From Gadus chalcogrammus (Eukaryota; Chordata; Actinopteri; Gadiformes; Gadidae): 64,000 nucleotides of DNA. Position 1 is the first letter of the stretch. Every line of letters begins with the position of its first letter. The translations under genes and the position numbers were made by a program. Under the pieces are notes generated by a model that saw only the letters and a list, made by a program, of their open reading frames with translations, searched no databases and was not told the DNA's origin. The stretch is taken from assembly GCF_026213295.1 (NCBI RefSeq), contig NC_079426.1, positions 28,065,102 through 28,129,101 of the forward strand, written 5' to 3'. Of the stretch, positions 22,015 to 32,260 are shown piece after piece.

Positions 22015-22742
22015 AGACGAAGCCTAGACGGCGTAGCCTACATGAAATAGAACGATAGTTATGTTATTATAACTCTAGTTCTATGATTGTAGGCGTAGTC
22101 GTCTAGTTTCCCACCTGCTGTACCCTCCAAATGCTGAAAGAAAAGCGTGGAGGATGAGCGACGGTATACACCGCGTTACGCCCCGTGCCCACTACCTCCG
22201 TCAGTTGTCCGTTGCCCATTGACTTTGAATGGGGACGGACGCGCAATGCATTGTGGATCCGTCCGTTCAGTTGGAGCGTTCGCCACCGTCAGAAAGTTGA
22301 AAAATGTTCAACTTTTTCGGCAGCGACGGTTCCGTCATCCTATCAGATCGCGTATGCAAATTTAAGCACTGTGACGCGACTCGGGCTCTGACGATACTGG
22401 AAAGCGGGAAAGCGGGTCATCTTGCCTCGCAACAAGCAGGAAGAAGCGGGAAGAACCCGGCGAAGCGATTTGATTGGCTGACGGATGCCTCTGCAAAGAC
22501 TACTCCCCCATCCGTCAGCCACGCCTTCCCACGTCCGTTGACTGACGGTGCAGTGGGCACGAGGCGTTATATAGACACGATACCGTGGGGAAATGTGGGC
22601 GGTGCCCACGCTGATTGGTGCATAGTTTGAATTTTCAAACTATGCACTATGCCAGCACGCGCACGGGATAAGCCCATTAGGCGAAGCCTAGACGGCTACG
22701 CCTACAATCATAGAACTAGAGTTATAATAACATAACTATCGT
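22015..22742. repeat. DIRS right terminus with inverted halves
   Basis: Sequence at 22015-22110 (CTAGTTCTATGATTGTAGGC and flanks) returns inverted at 22675-22742, forming a hairpin-like end. The piece between mirrors the element's left end (for example GTGGGCGGTGCCCAC at 22587-22605 against 6090-6106). Such complementary ends are used by DIRS elements to circularise cDNA. A MITE (22179-22566) has split it. Confidence 0.7.
22179..22566. mobile_element. PIF/Harbinger-type MITE in DIRS right end
   Basis: Flanked by a TTA duplication (22176-22178 and 22567-22569). Ends are CGCCCCGTGCCCACT at the left and, inverted, CGCCTCGTGCCCACT at the right, with similarity continuing to about 27 bp. A 388-bp non-coding body with 3-bp TTA duplication fits a non-autonomous PIF/Harbinger element. 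Removing it restores the DIRS sequence seen at the left end. Confidence 0.85.
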
Positions 22743-23224
22743 TCCAATACCCATACTATCCGTACTTACTAGCCAAATTTTGAGTACGTAGTACGTTCCA
22801 ATTCAGATCCGGCGAAAAGAAGTATACTTGAAGGACCCGGATGTCGTACTCAAAACGGGCTGTGGATCGAAGGACACTTTCCGTACTCAACGGCAGCCAT
22901 CTTAGCTACGTAGCGGAAGAGGCGGAGCCAGGCTGAGCCAAAGTCGGCGCATTTTCCACATAGCTTGCATTAACAGAGTCATTTTGTAGTTTTTATAGCT
23001 TTTTATAGCCGCTAGGCGTAAAGAGTTCACCGTTCAAAGCGGGATGTTTATTGCGGGGGAGGAGCCGCGGCGGCAGTCGTGATCGTAATTTCCGGTTAGT
23101 GCACCACGGAGTACTCGATTTGGAACAGCACTCACATCTGAAAAATGTACGTACTCAGTGAGCACGGATAGTACGGATAGCATACTTCCTTTAAGTGTAC
23201 TCATGGAAGTACGGGTATTGGAAC
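22740..23224. mobile_element. MITE (GTTCCAATAC ends)
   Basis: Inverted ends GTTCCAATACCCATACT and, on the other strand, GTTCCAATACCCGTACT. No ORF. A diverged left end of the same family lies at about 44468-44585. The superfamily is uncertain because a target duplication cannot be separated from the DIRS end. Confidence 0.7.
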
Positions 23225-23247
23225 ACGGCACTGGTCTTCCTCTGACT

Positions 23248-23938
23248 ACGGCCGTTTCTCAATTCCTAGCACGCGTACTACGGACTCGATGACTTGCAAG
23301 CACGTACTTGGCAAGTCCGTACTTCAAGCACAGACTTGTGAGCACGCGAGTACGTACCTGCAATTGGAACAGCAGCGGACTCGATGACGTCACCACCTCT
23401 GCTCGTCCGTTAACTGTGCTACGGCCTCATTTAGGCATATACTACTACTGAACAATATAAACAAATGATATAAAACAAAATCCCAGCCTCTTTCATTTTC
23501 AAATAGTATGTAAATATTCTGAATAAATAAAAATTGAAAAGATATGCGTGTCCTGTCATGTGTATAAGCTATACACACACGACTTTATATATATTTATAT
23601 ATTATTATTATTATTATTATATTATATAAATATATATATAAGTTAAGAGTAACTTAAGCTACAGTTGTGCGTCTTCTCCATATTGTCCGCCATCGTACTG
23701 CTGCGAGTGCGAAATGCATCCTGGGATTTATAGCGATTGCAAGCACACACGAGCCACCTCCGATGCATGCTCGGTGAAACGGCGAGATCGAGCACACATC
23801 AAGAACACTTCCGGGTTTTACGACAGTACTCGCTTGATGCGTGCTTCGAATTGGAACAGTGCTCGGGCAACGACTGATGACGTTTCACAAGTCCACGAGC
23901 ACACGAGCACGCACAAGTACGCGAATTGAGAAACGGCT
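23248..23938. mobile_element. MITE-B copy 1 (GCCGTTTCTCAATTC ends)
   Basis: Ends GCCGTTTCTCAATTC and its complement GAATTGAGAAACGGC enclose about 690 bp without coding capacity. Both halves are rich in ACGGACT and AAGTACG motifs and include an AT-rich ATTATT tract near 23600. A second, split copy lies at 24056-34185. Confidence 0.75.
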
Positions 23939-24466
23939 TACAACTGAAACTGGCGCGCGACCTTGACGTCATCGTTCTCAGCCACTCCCTCTGTTCGCTG
24001 ATTGGACTGCCAAAAATCTGGCGTCCAAGGAATCCATGCATATGAAGCAGACCAGGGCCCTTTCTCAATTCCAAGTAGGCGTACTACGGACTCGCGGACT
24101 TGGAAGTTCGTACTTGGCAAGTCCGGACTTCAAGTACACACTTCCGAGGACGGGAGTACGCACCTGCAATTGGAACAGCAGCGGACTCGATGACGTCACC
24201 ACCTCAGCTCGTCTGTTAACTGTGCTACGGCCTCATGTAGGCATGTAACTACTGAACAAATTATATAAAACAAAACACCAGCTTCTTTAGTTTTAAAATA
24301 GACTATATTAATATTTTGAATGAATATAAATGAAAATGCGTATTATGCGTATTCACACGGCAAGCCAGCTGTACCCTACATATAAACAATCAGTGGCTTG
24401 AAAAAGATTGTATGAGATTGCCGTTTCTCAATTTTCATATATAGCCTATTATTATATTATTGGAGA

Positions 24467-25128
24467 TGTTGGGCAAAATAACCTGCTGAGCACATATAAA
24501 TATAGCTAACTCCCACCCTAGCTTGAGGAGCACAACACATGGCAGTCACGTTACAATATAGTCAGCTTTTAACACATAACACAAACATGATAATATAGTC
24601 AGGTCAAGGCCAGAGCCAAGGCCCCATTTCCCAAGCAGGCAAATGGTAGACACTAACGGGAGAGCCACATTAATTCATCACACAAGAGATACTTCGATCA
24701 CACAAGAGATACTTCGAGCACACAAGAGATACTTCGAGAACAAAGGAGACACTGAGGAGCTCTTCCCCGTTAGTAGGAACACAAGAAGATACACTTGCAT
24801 ACACCAGGGCCTGAGAGCCAAGGTCAAGCAAAAACACACAGAACCACACACACCTCATCAAGAGGAGGATACAGTATAAAACTGTATCACACAGGGACTC
24901 ATGACCCTCCACCTTCTTCTGAAGCAGACCTTCCACGGAGGTGAAGCTCCGGACGAACCATCAGCGCTGATTAGGGACTTAGACATATTCGATTTCTCAC
25001 GCTTTATGACTCTGTATAACCGTTGCCACTTTACTTAATAAATCCAAGGTCCTCGTGCCGATAGACTTTATTACCTCTCCGTCTCATTTTATCTGATCCA
25101 GTAACTAGACAGACCGTTTTTCCCTTCA
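24467..25128 (+). repeat. ERV-C 5' LTR
   Basis: Begins TGTTGGGCA and ends CCCTTCA. It has a TATA box (TATAAA, 24875-24880) and polyadenylation signal AATAAA (25037-25042). Three direct repeats of CACAAGAGATACTTCGA at about 24682-24738 look like an enhancer array. RNA would start shortly after 24900. Confidence 0.93.
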
Positions 25129-25131
25129 ATT

Positions 25132-25149
25132 TGGCGACCCCGACGTGAT
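25132..25149 (+). promoter_or_regulatory. ERV-C primer binding site, tRNA-Trp-like
   Basis: TGGCGACCCCGACGTGAT, three bases after the LTR. The tRNA-Trp site used by avian sarcoma-leukosis viruses is TGGTGACCCCGACGTGAT, so this matches 17 of 18 positions. Assignment to tRNA-Trp is inference from that match. Confidence 0.75.
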
Positions 25150-25548
25150 TTTTTCTGAATTGAACACGCAACTGGGAAACGAGAGACGGAGAGCGGCACG
25201 ACCTCGGGACCCCGGAGCACCGGACCGATTCCTGCAGTCTCACCTCGCGGCCGCCCAACAAAAGGTAGGCAGAACCTGTTGATAAAATCCAAACTCTGCA
25301 TAGTTATATAGGAACCACATTAGGAGGTGAGACTGTGAGAGCGGTTCGCTACGGGATATCTCGTGGGGACGAATAGAGTTGCATTCCAGCATTTCCCCAT
25401 AAACCCGATTAACCCTGAACGCGTGACACATCGAATATCGGCTCGTTGCATGGTGAAAGAATACCGACGAGACCATAGGGCCTATAAGAATCGGTCATAG
25501 TGATACGAGACTACCGATGGCCAAGTAATGGATGTGTAATAAATACAC
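25150..25548 (+). other. ERV-C leader, first part
   Basis: Non-coding viral leader between the primer site and the tandem array. No ORF I can support. Confidence 0.5.
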
Positions 25549-26155
25549 CAGTGTATCAAGAGGGTTAGAGGCCCCACCTGTGTATCAAGAGGGTTAGAGG
25601 CCCCACCAGTGTATCAAGAGGGTTAGAGGCCCCACCTGTGTATCAAGAGGGTTAGAGGCCCCACCAGTGTATCAAGAGGGTTAGAGGCCCCACCAGTGTA
25701 TCAAGAGGGTTAGAGGCCCCACCTGTGTATCAAGAGGGTTAGAGGCCCCACCAGTGTATCAAGAGGGTTAGAGGCCCCACCTGTGTATCAAGAGGGTTAG
25801 AGGCCCCACCAGTGTATCAAGAGGGTTAGAGGCCCCACCTGTGTATCAAGAGGGTTAGAGGCCCCACCAGTGTATCAAGAGGGTTAGAGGCCCCACCTGT
25901 GTATCAAGAGGGTTAGAGGCCCCACCAGTGTATCAAGAGGGTTAGAGGCCCCACCTGTGTATCAAGAGGGTTAGAGGCCCCACCAGTGTATCAAGAGGGT
26001 TAGAGGCCCCACCTGTGTATCAAGAGGGTTAGAGGCCCCACCAGTGTATCAAGAGGGTTAAAAGGCCCCACCTGTGTATCAAGAGGGTTCGAGGCCCCAC
26101 CAGTGTATCAAGAGGGTTAGAGGCCCCACCTGTGTATCAAGAGGGTTAGAGTCCC
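25549..26155. repeat. 29/58-bp minisatellite in ERV-C leader
   Basis: About 21 tandem copies of a 29-bp unit (core GTATCAAGAGGGTTAGAGG). Neighbouring units mostly alternate between CAG and CTG at one end, giving a 58-bp higher-order dimer. Units are nearly identical, so amplification is recent. There are no spacers, and it is not a CRISPR array. Confidence 0.95.
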
Positions 26156-27967
26156 CCTCTTTGTTTGTGTATTAAATAATTCTATGTGGTAAGAAGGTTA
26201 GAGATAAACTAGGCTTGTTGCGTGGTGAAAGAACACCCTCGAGGCCTAAGGCTCGCCGCCCTTGATAAGTGAATCTGAGGTGCCTGAAGAAGCACAACGC
26301 ACATTTCTTGACCATATATTCATAGCATATGCGGGGACTGACGGACAGACACCTGAACTGACGCAGACTAGGGATAGCAGAGACCTCTCACCCCCACCTT
26401 CACGACCAGAGAGCAAGTGCGTGTGTATGGAGTCGAGAACGAGAGTCAGCGTGGGTGGAAGAATAGGAGAGCATGGGTGAAAGGGAGACAGAGTGAGAAA
26501 GACTGTGTGCGTCTCTGTGCGCGTGTACGCAAGAGTTGATATGTTTCTGTGTGTGTGTGTGTGTGTGTAAGAGGCCCAGAGAGAGAGTGACGAAGTGGCT
26601 GTGTGTGTGTGTGTGTAAGAGGCCCAGAGAGAAAGCGACGAAGTGGCTGTGTGTGTGTGTGTAAGAGGCCCAGAGAGAGAGAAAGAAAGAGAACGAGCGT
26701 ATTTGTGAGCCGGTTAAATATAGAAATAAATCAATTAATGATAACCCGGCTATGTGTGCAACGCTTGCCTGCTTTGTTATGCCCAACGCTATTTTGCCGT
26801 GTCTGATGATTGTGGGTGCGGGACACAGAATGAGAAGTCTGTTGATATGTGTCTGTGTACGTCTGCGCGAAAGAGAGAATCTGTGAGTGAATCAGTGAGT
26901 GTATGCGTGGTCCGCTCTATCTTCGCCCGTTAAAACGGGTAAAGGAAAGAATAGATAGATTGATAATAATGAATAATGTCTCTCTGACGTATTGCTTCGG
27001 TCTATGGCTTAACCTGCGGAAATAGATAAATTGACAATGATAGATAACCTTTTACTGTGTTGCTTCAAGTTACTGTTTGACCCGTTAAAACTAAAACCTA
27101 GATAAGTTGACAAGGATAAATGATATCTCTTTTACTGTGTTTCTTTGAATTACTGCTGGACCTGTCGCATAGATAAACTACGATACTAAACCACATCTCT
27201 TTGCCGCGTTGGTTGACTGTTTAGTCTGTTGAAGCAGATTAATCAATAAGGATAGATAACGATTATTGGCTATAAGGAATATCTGGATGTATTGAATAAC
27301 GTCTCTAGGCCTTGTTGTTGTTTTTTGCTTCCCCCCCCCCTGTTTTTTCCTCCTTTTTTCTCGTTCTCCTCCTCCAAGAGTGACAAGGGTTACCCCCTAG
27401 TCTCTCATCCGCTCTTGTGTGTTAAGACAGGTCACACAGAGTTATAGCACCACGGCCGCCATTTTTTGAGTTCTCTCACTCAGTCCCAAGCCACACCTCC
27501 CCCTCCGCCAAATCTAGACCACTCCAGCCCTACCCTTCCTCAACTACACCGCCCCCTACTGGACCACTCCGACCCTACCCTTCCTCAACTACAGCGCCCC
27601 CTGCTGGACCACTCCGACTCTGCCCTTCCTCAACTACAGCGCCCCCTGCTGGACCACTCCGACTCTGCCCTTCCTCAACTACAGCGCCCCCTGCTGGACC
27701 ACCCCAACCCTACCCTTCCCCAACTACACCGCCCCCGCTGGACCACTCCAACTCTGCCCTTCCCCAACTACACCGCTCCCTACTGGACAGCATCAATACC
27801 AATCCAACCCCGACTCTCGATCACCCCCTGTTAGAAGAATTATCCCAGTTACTAATAAAGCTAAAAAGACAAACCTCCCCGCACTCGGCCTTCAGTGCAA
27901 AGGCGTCCACAACCCCGACCACCCCCATACCAGGCTGCTGTAAGAAGAAGCGGCGAACACGCCCACC
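26156..27967 (+). other. ERV-C leader, second part, with low-complexity repeats
   Basis: No recognised gene. It contains three roughly 60-bp repeats, each with a (GT)n tract followed by AAGAGGCCCAGAGAGA (about 26545-26690). A minisatellite of about 60-bp units rich in CCCCCTGCTGGACCACTCC follows at about 27535-27790. A 122-codon Pro/Leu/His-rich ORF covers the latter but is a by-product of the repeat. AT-rich sequence fills 26900-27300. Confidence 0.55.
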
Positions 27968-29797
27968 ATGTCGGACGAGCGACGAAGAGCCCCCGGAGAG
28001 GATTGGCAAGACGAACCCCAGAGAAGCGAAGACAGAGAGCGATTCTCAGCCTCCCGGCCAGCTGACAGCCACTCACCCCCACCCTCCCCGGAGAGGGCTC
28101 ACCTACCCATGCCGAGATTGTTCTGTCCCCTAGAATCGACAACACCAGTTCAGTCCCAGCCAAAAGCCCCCGCCTCATACACCCCACCTTCCCCATTAAT
28201 GACCCCCTCCCAGTTCAGCCCTGACCCAGATCACTTAAGGGACCCCCGTACCAATAAGAGCGAGCCCCGCCGCCCCCGGCCAGGTATACAAGAGGCTTTT
28301 ATGGCACCTCTATTGATAGATGCGGAGGGAAGAGCAGCATACACACCATGGAGCCACCGGGACATGGCCAACCTGGTCGCCCGCTTGCCAACGCTCACGG
28401 CAGGAGCCTCGGCCTGGATCAGAAGATTTGAAACTGAGACGTCTGGCGATCTCCTGACCCTGGGAGACATACGAGCCATCATCGGCAGGGCACATGGTGC
28501 CGGACGAATCATTGAACTGGAGACACTGACCAAGACTGAGGCCCTACCTGACAACACCCCCTTCGAAGCTTACCGAAACCTCTTCTGGGAGAGTCTCAGG
28601 GCGCTCTTCCCAGCCGACGCAGGCAGAGTGGGAATCTCCGGCCTGACCATCAAACCTGAAGAATCTATCTTTCAGTACATAGAAAGGGCTGAAGGATTGT
28701 GGACGGATAATAATGACTGTCCCCCACACAGTAGCAAACTGGCGACACAGACATTCCAGCGGGCAATAATACAGGGACTGCCACCCACGGTCCAGAGGAG
28801 ACTGAAGACAGTGGTGGCACTGCACTCCAAGCCCCGGACGGAATGGGTGGCTCACCTTAATCACCACCACCGACTCGAGGAAGACAAACGACTTGAAAAG
28901 GATGATGATTACGAGGAATTGAAGAAGCAACTCATGAGGATGCAGATCAAGGAGCTAGCCGAGAAATCCCAGCTGCACAAAAGACCAAGGACGACATGGG
29001 GACCCATGAGTATGATGCCTGTAGCGGCCCCACTGCCGACACCCCCAACGCCCCCAGCCCCGACGCCTACCCCACCAATAACACCAGCACCAATGCCCCT
29101 ATCATGCGCAATGTATCAGATACCGGCGTGTCAAGGGCCCCCGCCACCTGGATGGCTGCAGCCGGGATACCAACCCACCAATTACCCTGGGTACACAATG
29201 GCCGCCCCGGTGCCGGCGCCCGCACCACCCCTGTTACAATACCAGCAACCACCCAGCGCCGAGAACTGGACACCCTCCTCCTCAAGCTACAGCCAAGCCC
29301 AGGCCCCCGAAACCAGGTTACCACCACCAGAGCGAGCCCAGCCGAAAGCAGAAAGGATACGGACGCGAATCGGCGCCCCTGGCGCCAGCTCATTGGACCT
29401 GGCCTCCTTCCGGGTCAACCTATCGTCCCTGATAGACGGGGAGCCATACCCGAGGAGCATGAGCGACTTCCTGATATACCTTGGCGAGATGCAAGAACAC
29501 GCCGGTCCTTATGAGAAGAGCTGCTGGATCGCACAAGGATGCACTCAGGACGAATCCGAAATCTACCGCTACTCCGATGGCAAACCGGCACTCAGCTCCC
29601 GAGCTCTCTCTCTCATGGCTCGGTCACACCACTCCCGCACCCACCAGGGCACCACCGCGACAATGGAGACAATCCGGCGAGACTGGTGGCACCCCGAAAT
29701 GAAAGCCAGCATCCAGGAAGTGATCAAAGACTGTCACGCCTGCCAAATACACAACCCACGCCCAGCCCACATTCTCCCCCCAGGGGCCCGGTACTAG
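27968..29797 (+). CDS. ERV-C Gag fused in frame to RNase H-end/integrase N-terminus
   Basis: 609 codons. Residues about 1-100 are Pro/Ser/Arg-rich. Residues 100-330 are matrix/capsid-like (AFMAPLLIDAEGR; YTPWSHRDMANLVARLP; a helical stretch with YRNLFWESLRALFP), followed by a charged coiled segment and a Pro-rich spacer. No zinc knuckle is present. From about residue 530 the protein is Pol: SDGKPALSSRAL and then HHSRTHQG...CHACQIH, the HHCC zinc-binding domain of integrase. Protease, RT and most of RNase H are absent, so a large deletion joined gag to pol in frame. The ATG at 27968 has a good context (CACCATGT). Gag forms the particle shell; the tail's function, if any, is unknown. Confidence 0.75.
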   Translation: MSDERRRAPGEDWQDEPQRSEDRERFSASRPADSHSPPPSPERAHLPMPRLFCPLESTTPVQSQPKAPASYTPPSPLMTPSQFSPDPDHLRDPRTNKSEPRRPRPGIQEAFMAPLLIDAEGRAAYTPWSHRDMANLVARLPTLTAGASAWIRRFETETSGDLLTLGDIRAIIGRAHGAGRIIELETLTKTEALPDNTPFEAYRNLFWESLRALFPADAGRVGISGLTIKPEESIFQYIERAEGLWTDNNDCPPHSSKLATQTFQRAIIQGLPPTVQRRLKTVVALHSKPRTEWVAHLNHHHRLEEDKRLEKDDDYEELKKQLMRMQIKELAEKSQLHKRPRTTWGPMSMMPVAAPLPTPPTPPAPTPTPPITPAPMPLSCAMYQIPACQGPPPPGWLQPGYQPTNYPGYTMAAPVPAPAPPLLQYQQPPSAENWTPSSSSYSQAQAPETRLPPPERAQPKAERIRTRIGAPGASSLDLASFRVNLSSLIDGEPYPRSMSDFLIYLGEMQEHAGPYEKSCWIAQGCTQDESEIYRYSDGKPALSSRALSLMARSHHSRTHQGTTATMETIRRDWWHPEMKASIQEVIKDCHACQIHNPRPAHILPPGARY

Positions 29798-30171
29798 ACC
29801 ATTATGATGAAGCCCTCTTAGAATATGTACAGGCCCTGACTCTTGCCTCCCGAGCCTTGTACACACAGGTCACCTCCCTCCCGACCCCCGCAGATCCCAA
29901 CCCCGTCCTCGTTAATCCCAGGGATTGGGTCTGGGTCAAGGTCCACAAGAGACACTGCCTTCAGCCACGGTGGGAAGGCCCCTATGAGATACGTCTGGCC
30001 ACCCCCTTCTCTGTCTCCCTTTCAGGAAGGAGCGGCGCCCGCTGGCACCACCTGTCTACCACCCGCAAGGCCGACAACCCGCATGACCGCACCTTGGCTA
30101 CCGTTCAACGCGACCTCGCCCGGCTGCACCATGAGGCCACCACTGACGCCGCAGGAGGCCCGGACCAATAG
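29782..30171 (+). pseudogene. ERV-C integrase C-terminal domain
   Basis: In another frame, starting within the stop of the previous ORF, about 130 codons with WVWVKVHKRHCLQPRWEGPY and RWHHLSTTRKA. This is the SH3-like DNA-binding C-terminus of gammaretrovirus-type integrases. The DDE catalytic core between it and the HHCC domain is missing. It overlaps the start of env by about 40 bases, as in simple retroviruses. Confidence 0.75.
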
Positions 30172-32260
30172 ACGTTGCATCATCGGCATGGTAGGAATAA
30201 CCGGGGCCATGATGGGTTTCTTCATCCTGTGGGGAGTGGACTTCCATACGGCCATCCCGGGGAGGTCCCCCACCATCAAGCCCCCGTCTACGACGACACA
30301 ACCCTCATCGGGACCCCCAACCCAGAGTCCACACCGCCGCAGGAGACAGACACCCCTGCAAGCCGCCAAATCCCCCAGCGACCCCTGCCTCAACAAATAC
30401 GGTGGGCTATCCCTAACCTATACTTATGGTTCCAGCGCCGCCTATACCTTCCTCCTATGCGACGTCGTTCCGTGCGTAGGCGGACCCGCAGCCTGGGAGA
30501 AGTACGATGCATACATCTGCGATGCTCCCAAGGGTTCCTTCGCGGGAGTCCAGGGCAACGGGGTAATGACGTCCCCGGACAACAGCCAGAGCTGGTGTCG
30601 AGGATGGGGTAATGTACTATGGATGACGGGGAGGCACCAGGGGTACTATGTGACTAACCGCTCTCAGACTCTCCACTCTCTCGGTGTAAATACTGACTCT
30701 GCCTATTTCGTGTTCGGGGTGTCCCAATCCGGCACGGACACGGCGGCTTTGTTGAAAATAAATTTCAGAAAGGCCCCCACCACACCCACCGCACCAGCCT
30801 CCAGGGCCAACACGACAACTCCTAAACCCCCCGTCCGACCCATAATGACTCGCGACGGCCCGGTCACGATTTTTGATTTAAATTCCGTGGGGCGACTCCC
30901 CACCCACGATTCCATCGCACTCGCGACCGGCTACGCAGACGATAATGCATGGCTTAGCTGGATTGCTGCTACGATCCGATTCCAGGGGCTGTCCGACTGC
31001 GTAGCCTGTGCGTCAGCTCGCCCCCATCTAATCTCGACCCCAGTACTGTTCGATTTTACCAGCGACCCCATCGGTTCTCACTGCATGTTAGCTCTGTTTG
31101 TTACCCCCAAACCGGCCGGCTGCGGCCTCCTTAGCTCTCTGTTTCCACCCGGCCTTAACGACTCGATTCCCCCGGTGTACTCCCCTGGGGAGTACACCCA
31201 CTCTTGCATCACCAGGGTCGGAGCGGTAAATGTTGGGGTGGTACCACCATCGTGGTGCCACTCCATCACGAACGTTACGCTTTGGCCCAACATGACCGAA
31301 CCGGGCCTAGGACGCCAAGACCTATTCTGGTCCTGTGACAAATTCACCCTTAGACTTACACTCCCGGCACAATGGTCCGGAACCTGCATTATAGTGCGCC
31401 TACTTATGCCCGTCACGCTCTTTACCCGGGGTTCGCCCGGGCCCGATAACCGAACTACCTCTCGACACCGCCGCGACTCCGCTCTCACCGACCACTTTGA
31501 CCTAACCAAGAACACCCCCACGTACATGGATAGCATAGGCATTCCCCGGGGCGTTCCGAACCAGTTTAAGTTAGCAGACCAGATAGCCGCGGGTTTCGAG
31601 AACATACCCCTTATCTCTGCCATAATTCCAATCACCCCCAACAAAAACGTAGATCGCATTAATTACATTCACTACAACGTCCAGCGCCCATCCAACCTGA
31701 CTCGCGACGCGGTAGAAGGGTTGGCCTCACAACTGGCCGCCACCTCTCTAATGGCGTATCAAAACCGTCTAGCCCTAGACATGTTTTTAGCCGAGAAAGG
31801 GGGGGTCTGTTCGATGTTTGGGGCTCAGTGCTGCACCTTCATTCCCAACAACACGGCCCCTGACGGGTCAGTGACAAGGGCCCTGGCCGGCCTTCGAGCT
31901 CTTTCCGTCCAGATGGCAGAGGACTCTGGGATCGACAACCCCATGGAGAAATGGATGACCGACATGTTCGGCAAGTGGAAGGGCCTTCTCATGGCCGTCC
32001 TGACATCCCTGGCCTGCTTCGTCGGGATTGTGGTCTGCTGCGGGTGTTGCTGCATCCCCTGTGCCCGCACCCTCTGCTCACGCCTCATCACCACGGCCCT
32101 CGAAAAGGAGAAACAACAGCCCCCTCCCTACTCCGAAGCAGCCCCCCTCATGCCCCTTCTGGATTGCCTGGACGAGCTTCCCCTGGACGACCAGATGGTG
32201 CCTGAAAAATTTGACTATGGAGCTCGGGGATACACACGGGCGAGATTCCAGGGGCCTTGA
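30131..32260 (+). CDS. env: ERV-C envelope glycoprotein, intact
   Basis: 709 codons from the ATG at 30131, chosen because it directly precedes the hydrophobic leader (about residues 16-36). A longer open frame begins at 29843, but its extra part shadows integrase. A furin site RHRR (residues 445-448) separates surface and transmembrane subunits. The transmembrane part has heptad-like helices, a QNRLALDMFLAEKGGVC stretch like the immunosuppressive region, the CX6CC motif (Cys560, 567, 568), a membrane anchor (about 619-640) with a Cys cluster, and PPPY in the cytoplasmic tail (about 662). Many Asn-X-Ser/Thr sites occur. Covalently linked gamma-type Env proteins have this layout. No stop or frameshift is visible. 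Confidence 0.88.
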   Translation: MRPPLTPQEARTNRRCIIGMVGITGAMMGFFILWGVDFHTAIPGRSPTIKPPSTTTQPSSGPPTQSPHRRRRQTPLQAAKSPSDPCLNKYGGLSLTYTYGSSAAYTFLLCDVVPCVGGPAAWEKYDAYICDAPKGSFAGVQGNGVMTSPDNSQSWCRGWGNVLWMTGRHQGYYVTNRSQTLHSLGVNTDSAYFVFGVSQSGTDTAALLKINFRKAPTTPTAPASRANTTTPKPPVRPIMTRDGPVTIFDLNSVGRLPTHDSIALATGYADDNAWLSWIAATIRFQGLSDCVACASARPHLISTPVLFDFTSDPIGSHCMLALFVTPKPAGCGLLSSLFPPGLNDSIPPVYSPGEYTHSCITRVGAVNVGVVPPSWCHSITNVTLWPNMTEPGLGRQDLFWSCDKFTLRLTLPAQWSGTCIIVRLLMPVTLFTRGSPGPDNRTTSRHRRDSALTDHFDLTKNTPTYMDSIGIPRGVPNQFKLADQIAAGFENIPLISAIIPITPNKNVDRINYIHYNVQRPSNLTRDAVEGLASQLAATSLMAYQNRLALDMFLAEKGGVCSMFGAQCCTFIPNNTAPDGSVTRALAGLRALSVQMAEDSGIDNPMEKWMTDMFGKWKGLLMAVLTSLACFVGIVVCCGCCCIPCARTLCSRLITTALEKEKQQPPPYSEAAPLMPLLDCLDELPLDDQMVPEKFDYGARGYTRARFQGP

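Noticed and set aside
25549..26155. Regular 29-bp repeats resembling a CRISPR array
   Set aside because: Units are directly contiguous with no spacers, in an obviously eukaryotic retroviral leader. It is a minisatellite.
27466..27834. 122-codon Pro/Leu-rich ORF before ERV-C gag
   Set aside because: Encoded by a roughly 60-bp minisatellite with no retroviral similarity. Treated as leader repeat.
29843..30130. Upstream start for env at 29843
   Set aside because: These 96 codons overlap integrase in another frame and lack a leader. The ATG at 30131 immediately precedes the hydrophobic segment.
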